Of a stretch of DNA of 64,000 bases, positions 21,461-33,400 are shown one piece after another. The number at the start of each line of letters is the position of its first letter. Positions within the stretch are counted from its first letter, which is position 1. The notes under the pieces were generated by a model. The model saw only the letters and a program-made list of their open reading frames with translations, searched no databases and was not told where the DNA came from. The stretch covers positions 5,391,501 through 5,455,500 of the forward strand of contig NC_064235.1 in assembly GCF_023101765.2 (NCBI RefSeq), in the 5' to 3' direction. The position numbers and the translations under genes were made by a program. This DNA is from Spodoptera frugiperda (taxonomy: Eukaryota; Arthropoda; Insecta; Lepidoptera; Noctuidae).

Positions 21461-24400
21461 CTGTTGGGGAAGAAATTAAAATTTGTTATTTATTTTCTTT
21501 ATTTATTTTACACTTTATGTAGAATCATACAATTCTCTGACAATCAACCTTAGGGTGATGAAGAGAGACAACAGTAGGTGTAAAATCAGTTATCGAGAGA
21601 CCTACCCTCTCTCGAGGTATAGGATTTTTTAGTAGGTGTAAGTAATTTTTGTTACACTGCCTACCACCCCGCTTCATTCGTCAATTCAAGGTTATGGGAA
21701 GGGGCTAGTAAGCGGGTCTCATCGAGTTTGAGCACTGTTCGACCGGAGTGATACCACGGCCTCACAGAAAACCGACGTGAAACAACGCTTGCGTAGTGTT
21801 TCGTTGTGTGAGTGAGGTTAACAGAGGCCCAATTACCCCCTTCCCAATATTTCCTTGTCTTCCAAACGTATCAAGTTAGATAGTAATTAGGTACTTACTT
21901 GGCGAGCTGCGCAGGAGTGACGAATATGGTGTCCTCAGTCTGTCCGGTAGAGGGCGCCGGGTACTTTATGGTGCCTACGTCTACCGACTTCGACGATAGC
22001 ACCTGTTTAGAAAGGTAAAATTATAATAATAATTTAAAATTATAAATTATATGGAAAAGAGTAAGGAGTAACCTATGGAGTTTCTTGCTCGTTCTTCTCC
22101 ATAGGAATCTACACTTTGGAACGAGCAACTAGAGGACTGACCGACAGACCTTTTTTTAATGCAACGTCTTCGCCTTTTATTCACGAAGCGCATTACGACA
22201 CGTAATGCCGCTATACAATGTACACCCACTTTTCGTCATTAGTGTTATAAGTCCCATGTAATAGGGGGTGAGCCTATTGCCTGGGCACAATTCCAGACTC
22301 TGATTTTTTCTCCATTAAATGATAAAATAAAGCAATATTGTAAAAAAATGTCGCATAGATCAAATAGCCTTTCAACTGCCGATATTTGTATTGGTTATTA
22401 TATTTGCTTTAACGTTCAAATAGACCGGGAGTATATTTAAAATGAATTATTTAGAGTTTTAAGCTTACCGCAGCCAACTCAGGCGCCGGGAACTCAGCGA
22501 AGTCCGCCTCGACGCAGCGCCACGGGCGGTGCAGCAGCAACTGCTGGCGCACCTCCGCCTGCAGGGACGCGAGACGAGTCTGTGGACGAACAAACATACA
22601 TGCAATATTAATATCACTACATAGTATAAAACAGGGGTGGCCAACTTGATTAGACATACGATCTACTGTTTACTAACGAAACTTTGTGCGATCTTACATA
22701 CTTCTTAAAATTTCAAATAAAACAGCATAGTCACGGACTTACAGCGTAGACCGTAGATAGTGATTCAAGAGAATGGTTTATATGTATAATACTTGCATAA
22801 TATAACATTGCACCCAAAACTAATTTAATTAAGTGTGCAAGAGTCATGCTTCGGCACATGGGCCGGCTCAACCAGAGTGATACCAAGGCCGAGCAGAAAA
22901 CCGACGTCAAACAACGCTTGCGTTGGCCCGGCTCCGACGGGAACTTACCGGAGCCCTGCAACGAGCCATCCCATCTTACCAATCCCCGATTCCCCAACAA
23001 CCTTAATTTCCTAATAAAAAAGCGGACCCGACAATGCACTTGTAACGCCTCTGGTGTTTTAGCTGTCCATGAGCGGTGGCAATTGCTTACCATCAGGTGA
23101 TCCGTCTGTGCGTTTACCGGCTTATACCATATATTTTATACTTTATACTGTATGTATATGTAAATAAATAATAAAGAAATCATAACAATAAAAAAAATCC
23201 CATTAAATAAAACATTTTACAGAACTTATAACGGGATATTTACCATGTTTATTCATTTTAGCGAGTTTGGTAAATAAAACATGGTAAATATCCCGTTATA
23301 AGTTTAATAATAGTGTCAGTGACCATGGCAGTTTAAAAACTTATATCTTTTTACAGAGTAGACAATTTCCGCTCCCAGCGCCCTCTAGCCACCGCGAAAA
23401 TGCCAACATACCTCGAGTTGCCTCCTAATCTCTCTCTGTTTATCCTTGTGTAGCTGCAGGGCGTGGGCATACTGGCCCGGCTCCGACGGGAACTTCACCA
23501 GCCCTGACCGAGCCACGAACATTGTCCATTCCTGGGGATTAAGAGACATTAATTTAGATTGTTTTTATAGTACACCCACATTTCACCATTTGTGTTAGTG
23601 TCATGTAATAGGGGGTGAGCCTATTGCCATATACTAGGCACAATTCCAAACTGAGAAATTTTCGAAAAACCGAAAAAGCCCAGTTATTACAAAAAATCAC
23701 GGTATACTCGCGTAAATTTATGGAGAAAAGCTTTTCTAGTTTATTTAATATACACTATTACTTTATTTATTTAATACTCAAACGTCACTCAATTTTAAGA
23801 CGCTCTCCCAATAGTTCTATCTCTACAAATTCTTTGTAAATTACAGTGATAGCACGATATTTAAATTGTGTATATATTTAATGGTAATGAATTAAAATAG
23901 TAGGTATAATTTATAAAATATCAGTAGTTAGGTACGTATAAATCAATGATTTCTAAAATATTTGTCATCAAAGAACCTCTACTACAAAATGGCAACGAAA
24001 ACTGTGGAAATGTCTGGGGTTATAACAGACTAATTTATATGTAAACTAGCGGACCCGACAGACGTTGTCCTGTCTGCACGTCTTTAATTTGTAAATTTTT
24101 CAGATCCACTGTAAAACATTGCAAAATCAATAACTACTAATAAATTAAAAATTTATTAAAAACACATTGTCCAGCGGACAAAATTGTGAATCTAAACCAT
24201 TCTCAGATCCCCTTGAACACACACAAAAAATTTCATCAAAATCGGTCCAGTCGTTTAAGAGAAGTTCAGTGACATACACACTTACAGAAGAATTATATAT
24301 ACATACTAGCTAACCCGGCGAACTCCGTTTCGCCACCAATGACTTTCCCGGTTTTCTGGCTTTTCACTTGAATTTTTCGGAGCCAACAAACCTCGGATTT

Positions 24401-27400
24401 TAATCGGTTCATGTGTTCTGGAGTTATAGCGTCAGGAATCTGGAAAACCCGACTTATTTTTATATATATAATATATATAATAAAGATATAAGCGTGCGAG
24501 GTACCAGGAGACTCCTGCCCGTCGACAGGGTATGACAGGAGGTTAGGTGGTGACCTTTAAGTACTTAAAATCGAGTAGCTTTTCAGTATTTGGACGTTAA
24601 GCTTACGGTCTGCAACTTGGCCAGGTCCCTCTCAAGTTGCGCGGCGGCCTGCCGGCGGGCGGCGGCGGCGGGCGACGCCGGGTGCTCCAAGGGCCGCAGC
24701 GCCCGCAGTGCGGCGCGCTCCGCCTTGCGACACGCGGAGACACGGGCCGCGCGCTCGCGTTCCACTGTCCTGTTGTTTTTTTTAAAGATAGTTTGTTTAA
24801 TGAAGATATTATGTATGTATTTAAAACTGTGTTGTTATTGTTGAAATAATTTTAAATTTGGCATTCCATATATTTTTGGTTTTTTCAAACATTGTCAACA
24901 TGCATACACAAAATTGCTATTAGGATAAAATAGCATTTTGCCTGTAGTATTTTGGAACTAATGTGATATTTATATTTTAGTACGTAGTGTGGGAGAGCCA
25001 TAGCTCGACCACGGCCCATTTTGAAAACCGACGTGAAACAACCCTTGCGTTAGGCGAGTGAGGTTACCGGAGGCCTAATTACCCCCTTCCCAATCTTCCC
25101 AATTTCCGATTCCCCAACAACCTTTAAATTCCTAACACCCAAAAGGCCGACTTGTAATGCCTCTGGTGTTTCGGGTGTCCATGGGCGACGGCGATTGCTT
25201 ACCATCAGGTGATATCTGCTCTTTTACCGGTTTATACCATAAAAAATAATTAAGAAACAAGTGTAATCACTTTCGAATGACCTATGATTCACTCTGGTTT
25301 TGCGGATGGTCATCCTTACCATGAAGCAAATACAAAGAGGAGATGTCATAACTGGATTTCCCTTTAACATAATGCGTGACACTTTACGGGGAGCGCGAGA
25401 CGTTACAAGTCCCATGTAATACGTATGTATATTGAATTAAACGCAACATAACGCCTTTTATCCCCGAATTGTTGGGAAGGCAGAGGTGCACATTAAAGTA
25501 CGTAATGACACTGTAATGAAAAGTGGGTATACTTTACAATGTCTACCGACTTTTCACCATTTGTGTTTTAAGTCCCATGTAATAGGGGGTGAGCCTATTG
25601 CCATATACTGGTATATTGAATTACTCCAGAACTCACCAGCTCAACACCTTGATCTGATGCTGCAGCGCCTCATTGACCTCTCCGGCGGCGATGCCGGCAG
25701 TCACCTTCACCGGCGTCTCCTCTGTATCACAGACCATACATTAGAGAGTATTCTAGAAGATAGGATGATGATTAAAATGCTGATGGAAGATCGACCATTT
25801 TAGGTGGAGAATATTACGCTAACAATCAGATACATATTATTTTATTAAGTCGTAGGTTCTCAGATACATTTAATGATTACTTAAACTGTTTCTTAGTAAC
25901 GAATTTTTATCGAAAACTATTGCTAAAGACTGGGTTAAGTAACCATTGAATGTGTCTGAGTACGGCGGTAAGTCGTGATGCCTTTAACCTATTTGGATTG
26001 CGCGCATAGTGTAGCGGGTTCGACTCCCGCACGAAGCAACTCTTTGTGTGATCCAAAAATTATTGTTTCTGGTCTGGATGTCATGTGTAAGTGAACTTTT
26101 ATGTTTGTAAAACACACCCACGACACAAGTATTAAAAAACGAAATAGACTTTTAAAAAACGAAAATCAATGTTATACTATCGTAATAAAGTGAAAAATTG
26201 ATTAAAGGTATTTCTAATTATGTGACTTCCAGCCCAATGAATCTGGACGGGCGATCAAGAGTAGCTCGCTGCCCGACCAGAACCAGACCCGTGGGTAAAA
26301 GTAGGAACGAGGTGGTTTTTAGTCAGTAAGAGTCTGACACTCCCTCTCGCCTCGCCCAGGGCGGGAGAAGTCAACGGATGATTTTCCGCCTAAAAAAAGC
26401 CCATTTTTTTATATATTAAATGGGCCGACGTTTGGCCGCTATCTCGCCTGATGGTAAGAGATGATGCGGTCTACGATGAAGCACGTCTGCCCATAAGCAA
26501 CCTATTCACTCGGGCTTTGAAGATACCCCTACGTCCACCTATCTTTTCTGACAAAATAAAGAAATATTCTTAAACAATTAATTGGTCGATCTTCCATTAC
26601 AGAAATGTATGGGTTTTAATACACTGGTCAGCATTCATGTAGTTGAATGAAAAGCTTGAGTTTGGTCAATTATTGTTAAAAGTAAAATAAAGCTGAGGCG
26701 CATTGAGATGATTTGACGTTGCGCTAACTTCTAGTTTTTGCGCAAAAACATATAGTAACTGCGCAAACTGAAATACTATTGCGCATCTTTTAAAATTAAG
26801 TATTATGTTTATACCGTTTGAGGAAAGCTCTTATGACTTAACTTAAACCACATATTTGTTATCATCTTGGCTGACGATTTACGAAAATGCGGCGACATGT
26901 GGCGCGGTTGTTATAATGCCGTATTTGTAAAGAGTGTTCAAATTAGCTCAAAGAGAATAATGCACTTTTTGGCTTACCTACTGGGCCTATTTCGTTCATT
27001 TTTCGTATATCGCCAGCCAAGATGATAACAAATATGTGGTTTAAATTAAGTCATAAGAGGTTTTTCCATACTGTATAGGCGTAAAATAAAAATTTGCGCA
27101 ACGCCAATCAGCTCATGTACCTATGTAAAAAATATGAGACAACATCCATACACGATCATGCAAAAACCATTAGACACGTCAATTAAAAAAAATATTAATG
27201 AAAAAAAAATAAAAAAAAAACAATTATCGCCGTACTCAGAGTCATTTAATGGTTACTTTACCCAGTCCTCAGCAATGGTTTTCGATACAAAATCGTTACT
27301 AAGGAATAGTTTAAGTAATCATTAAATGTCTCTGAGTGCGACAGTTAGTCACATTGAAGTAAATCATCGAAGCATGATAACGCATTCCCTTTACATAAAA

Positions 27401-30400
27401 ACAAAGAAAATTTTCAAAAAACATTTTTGAATCTGAATCATTCGTTAGTTCAGTAAAGATTATTTTGAGTTTTTTGTTAAAATTATTAGAAGAATAGAAG
27501 TTTTTTAGGTTTTTACCCGACCTGGGAATTGAACGATAGACCTCACATTGATTAAGTAATGAATGACAGACTCCGTGCTGTTACTGACAATTTTGATATA
27601 TAGGGTGACTGGTAATTAGTGAACGATATTTAAACACGTGATTGTACTCATGATTACAAACAACTTTCCCAAAGATACTTGCTTTGTATACTCATTAGTT
27701 TTATTTTTATCACAATAAAAAAACAACAAAATTTCGCGCACGCGTGTTTTAAGAAAGACCAGTAGGTATTTTGGAAGTTTACGCCGCCCGCGTGCTAATG
27801 AAATTTCGTTGTTTTATTATAATAAAGTTTCTTTGAGAAAGTTGTTTGTAATCATGAGTACAATCACGTGTTTGAATATCGTTCACTAATTACCAGTCAC
27901 CCTATATTAATAATGAATTAAAAATAAAGTAATCCAAGCCAATTTAATGCCCGGTTTACATTATTCCAGTCCAGCGATCCAGTCCAGTACTGGATGGTTA
28001 CTGGAAAAATGTAAACCGGCACTGGAATGAACTGAATCCAGTAAGCATTCCAGTCCAGTAACTGGATTCGCGGTCTACTTTTCGGTCCAGTGCGATCAAT
28101 CCAGTGCAACTGGAATAATGTAGACGGCCAATCCAGTGCCATTCCAGTGCTGACGAAGTACACACGTGTTGGTTGTTTTTGCGGACTTTTTTGCGAAGAA
28201 AAAGGATTTAACAATGGTGAAGAAGTTATCTGAAGACGAAACTATAAAGTTTGTCTCTATATACAGAGATAATCCGTGTTTATGGGACATAACATCAGAA
28301 AATTATAAAAACAAAGCTATGCGCCAAACTGATTCTGATTTCGCTGATCCAATTTCTCACCCAAATCCGTTCCTTTTTTTAGTTCCTTATCAACCTCATT
28401 AATAACTTCTTGTAGCAAGAGTGATTGAGCACGTTTAAAACATTTTCGAAACTGATCACTTCTTGAAATCATTGTCACTGTAGTGTTCACACTTCAACGG
28501 CTTCTAAATAACTGGAATAATGTAGACGTAACAGATCCAGTCCAGTAAGCAATCCAGTACTGGACTGGATCGCTGGACTGGAATAATGTAAACCGGGCAT
28601 TAGGCTGAAATTAACTAACCGATCTTAATCCAAAATATCTGGATGGATTTTGATAGACATTCTATACAACGTCACACCTTTTATTCTCAGAGTAGGCAGA
28701 GGTGCACATTACGCACGTAATGCCGCTATACAATGTACATCCACTTTTCATCATTTGTGTTATAAGTCCCATGTAATAGGGGGTATTGCCATATACCGGG
28801 CACAATTCCAGACTCCGTGCAACTACTGAGAAATTTTCGAAAAACCGAAAAAAAGTCTTTGCCTCTCTCTCTCCTCATACTTTGACCTCTTGTTCGGTCG
28901 CACTTGCGATCACTCGACAGTTGATCCAAAAATTTCGAATTAAAATCGGTTATAAATTTCAACCGTACATATTAAGAAAATTAATTATGACATTAGTGTC
29001 ATGATTCTAGATTCAGACTCAAAAATATGAGACCTAACACTAGAACATAGGATAATAACTGAAAAAAACGTAAAATAATACCGTATGACTGGTGAGATAC
29101 GTTCAATACTTATAGAGAGTACTCGGTACTCGATTCTCGTTAACTTGGTATAAAAAAAAAATTGGTACTTAATTTTTTATCGAAATGTCTCTAAAAATAA
29201 GTGAAATTTGAATAAGTCTCGATGTAGGTAGGCAACAGCTGTACAGTGTACCTATGTATTCTGTGTTGATAGCGCGCTGCGCGACCCGTGCGTCCGCGCG
29301 GTGTCCAAGTATTCCGCAGTTAAATAAATAAATACTGGACTCTCGGTGTACTGTGTACGAAGTTTACTAAGAAGTTATTTAATATTTAATTTTTATGTTA
29401 TTTTATTTCTTGATATATGTTCGCATACTATAACGTAGTTGCACGTTTGACTGCACGGTTGGCGCGGTGGCTGGGCAACTGGCTGCCGTGCAACGTGTCG
29501 CGGGTTCGATTCCCGCACGGAACAACTCTTTGTGTGATCCACAGATTGTTGTTTCGGGTCTGGGTGTAATGTGTATGTGAACTTGTATGTTTGTAAACGT
29601 ACCCACGACACAGGAGAAAATGCTAATGTGGGGCAACGTTTAAAAAATAAATAAATAATAAACGTCCTCAAATATTGAACGTATCTCACCAGTAAGTCTG
29701 TATAATTTAAGCCCATGCTAAGGTACATTTCTCTTACGGGTAGTCTCTTTTGGAGCAGCAACCGGCGTTGGTAAAGCTAAAATATATTGTATTCAATTAA
29801 AAATTTTGAAAACAAACATGTATTGCCAATTGGTAAAAAATAAATTGTTTTGACGTTTCAATATACATAATAAAATATACCAAAATAATCGTACTTTTAT
29901 TCATCAAATTGACGATAAACTTATTTATTTAATTTTTCTAGTTAATTTTAGAAAAGTAAGTATGCTATTTGATGCAAAATAAGGTATGACGTCATAAATT
30001 GTGATCTCCTACAAAATTCAGAGAAAAGTCACGTTTTTTACATTTCGATAAAATTATTGAATTTGACTAGTAGGAACCGTATTATTTATAATCTATTTAT
30101 TTCTTCTTTACTATACTTTCACACATTGAACGCCGTGGTGGTCACCGGTGACCGATATTAGCGGAGGATTTGCCTTCAACAGTTTTCTATTGGCAGTCAA
30201 ACTTATCAAACACTATATTTTTTTAAATATTGAATTATAAAAATAAAGCATTTTTTTTTTCAGTCATGGTCGTCCCACTGCAGGGCAAAGGCCTCCCTAC
30301 CCTCCTTCCACTCATCTCTTTGTAGAGTTTTCTTTAAAAAAAAAACATAAAAATCGGCGTGTCCAGAAATATTATTTTCTGCATCTGGCCATACTTAGAG

Positions 30401-33400
30401 AGCACCTAAACTACCCTAAATTCGTTTTCACCTTTAAGTACGACTTATAGGTTGGATACCAAAATCTTATTAAGTATCACCTATCTTAACTTAAGGGCTC
30501 CTTAAAACTTAAGAAAGGTTGCTGAGACCGTGTATTAAAATCATTAAACTCCTAATAATCAATAAATCATTGTTCCGTACACAATAACGCCTCGTAGATG
30601 GCGTTGCGTACGATTATTGCTACCCTCTAGTCTAGAGTGAAAATATCAAAGTATTAAAAAACGATTGTATTTTGCAAAGGGAATGCATGCACGGGAATCG
30701 AAGCGTGTATCTTACTGGAGTATTCTCGGACTGGCGGCGGCGTCAGCGCTGAACCACACAAAAATATGTTACATGACGTCACATTGAAAAGGGGGTAGAC
30801 AGGAGTAGTTGTTTTTATACTAAAGTTACTAGTTACGCCCAAATACTTAAAACGCTACTCAATGTTATTATAATTTTTGTGGGACAAACTAAATTAATTA
30901 TGTTATCGGCTTACCCACGTAGAAAATTTCAAAAATGAGAAGCGTTTAAGTATTTGAACATACGGTACTTACTGACTAGTTACTCTATGTATGTATTAAT
31001 ATTATCACATTTACCGTAAAACTAGGTTATCATAGAAAACTGAAATACAATTTTGTTAATTATCAAATTATCGGTTTTCTCACGTAACTGTTTGACGGGG
31101 TACTGTATTACAAAGAGCAAAGCAACTCTATTAAAAGAGGCTTATATTCATGAGCAGCATTCCGCGACACACGACGCGGCGATTGTCGCGCTGCTACTGA
31201 ACTAACTAAACTAGTCGAGTTCCTCGTCAAACAGTTACGTGAGTAAGCCGATAACATAATAATTAATTTAGTATGTCTCACGAAAGTTATAATAAGATTA
31301 TACAATTTTGTTAGTATCAGGAATCGAACCCGAAGCAACTAGGCTGCACTGTAACTTTCAATTCGAAAGATCTAGTGAAGATTCGAAAGATCTAGTGAAG
31401 TGAACTCGATCGCGGTCGACCATGTCATTAGTGGTGAGAATAATCTTAACCAATGACGGTCGAGAATGCTATCGAGTTCAATCGATTATCTTGACACACC
31501 ACATCATTAACTAAGTTTTATAAAAAGATATACAAAATTAAATAACAAGGCCTGTTAATACAATCCAAAACATTCAGTTATTATTTTTTAAAACTCTGCA
31601 TTCAAAGCGTTATTCTTATTATTATGTATTATTTTGAAAATAGTTGTGAATGGAATTTCTGCAACGCTAAACATAAACTAGCTTTACTAGAGGACTGACC
31701 GACAGACAGTCATTTTTAACATTATTATATTTGCTTTGACGTTCAAAAGTGCCTTCCTGGTCTATTTGAAATAAATAATTTGGACTTTCACTTTGAGCAG
31801 GGTACGCAGATGCGACAACGTCTTGCGAGCTTTTCTCCATTAATGTATGTGAGTAAACCGGATGTTTAAGGCGCTCACTTCTCATGCATGAGAGTGGTTT
31901 TGAAACCTACCAAGTGTAATTACCAATGTGACATTTTCCATGTTATATGTACTGGGCCTGGGCTTATAATTTCTCATTTTATAAGTATGAAATCGCCAAC
32001 CCGCATTGAGCAAGCGTGGTGATTAATGTTCAAACCTTCTCCGTGTGAGAGGAGGCCTTTGGTCAGCAGTGGCCACTTATAAGCTGTTGATGTAAACCGT
32101 GATTTTTTAGTAAATTTAGTATGTCTCACGATAGTTATTATTATATTATTTGTGTTTATATTTATTCCATTCACAACCAGCATTTAACAGACAACAAACT
32201 GAACTTACTCAAAAACGCCAAGTCTAAAACGAAACATAATATTTTTAATTAAAAATTAAAAAGTATGTCTCACGAATTTTATAATAAAATTATAATGTAT
32301 TCCTATTAAATCTTATCATTATTACAAATTCTTTACTTATATTATTTAACAAATATTAATTACACTTATTATAAAACAGACTTATGCTTCGGCACGAATG
32401 GGCCGGCTCGACCGGAGTGATACCACGGCCTTACCGAAAACCGACGTGAAACAACGCTTGCGTTGTGTGAGTGAGGTTACCGGAGGCCCAATTCAATTAC
32501 CCCCCTTTCAAAATCTTCCCAATCCCCAACAAACCTTAAATTCTTTGAAATAAATAACTTTGAGAGGTTACCGGAGGCCCAATTACCCTCCCCCCCTCTC
32601 AATCTTCCCAATCCCCAACAAACCTTAAATTCTTTGAAATAAATAACTTTGAGAGGTTACCGGAGGCCCAATCACCCCCCCCCCCCCTCCCTCTCAATCT
32701 TCCCAATCCCCAATCCCCCAACAAACCTTAAATTCTTTGAAATAAATAACTTTGAGAGGTTACCGGAGGCCCAATCCCCCCCCCCCTTCTCAATCTTCCC
32801 AATCCCTAATCCCCCAACAAACCTTATATTTTTTGTAATAAATAATTATGAGTTAGACATAATATATATTATAGTAATGACTAAGTACATACCGTGGTGA
32901 GTGCCCCCCCTCTTGGCGTACAACTTGAGTTTCTCCCTGAGCGCTCCCCGCTCGGTCTCTAGCGAGTCGATGTCTTGCTGCAAATGGTCCATTGTCTCTT
33001 CGAACTCTTTCTCTTTCCTGTAAATGGACATGAGATTACAAACAATTTTATCTGCGCCATGTTCGGAGTCGACTAGAAGGTTTTGTGAGTTAATAAACAA
33101 TCACTGACTCACAATTACTTTTTTTACGAGTGATTAATTCACATTCCTTGTTTTAATAGTAAGTAAGAAGGTGTCAATTGATAAGATGTTAACTTATATA
33201 TATAAATAAGATAGTAATAGTATAGTCATATAGATGAATAGATATTAAGTATAATTAAGCAGAATAATATTGTAAAAGAGTTGCCACTTTGTGAAAGGAT
33301 ATGATGGGGTTGTCATATCTTAGATAAAAACCCCTAAATAAAATAAAATAAGATTGAAAAAAACATGAGATTAAAAAAATATGTTTTCGTCTTCGATGGC

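Noticed and set aside
21895..21899. Stop of DCTN1 at the TAA overlapping the exon 24 donor
   Set aside because: CCAA|GTAAGT is a strong donor, and the next acceptor gives an in-phase tail (KLRELVTEL) resembling the family C-terminus.
24590..24849. Plus-strand Ala/Arg-rich frames
   Set aside because: Antisense shadows of DCTN1 exon 21.
29449..29530. Functional tRNA gene
   Set aside because: Box A and box B are present but there is no acceptor-stem pairing, and the same head is attached to a SINE body in nine places.
30690..30750. tRNA-like stretch with GGGAATCGAAGCG
   Set aside because: Only a box-B-like core is visible; no cloverleaf could be drawn.
32846..33100. Separate small coiled-coil gene
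   Set aside because: It is exon 19 of DCTN1 plus intronic extensions; borders and phases fit the p150 chain.
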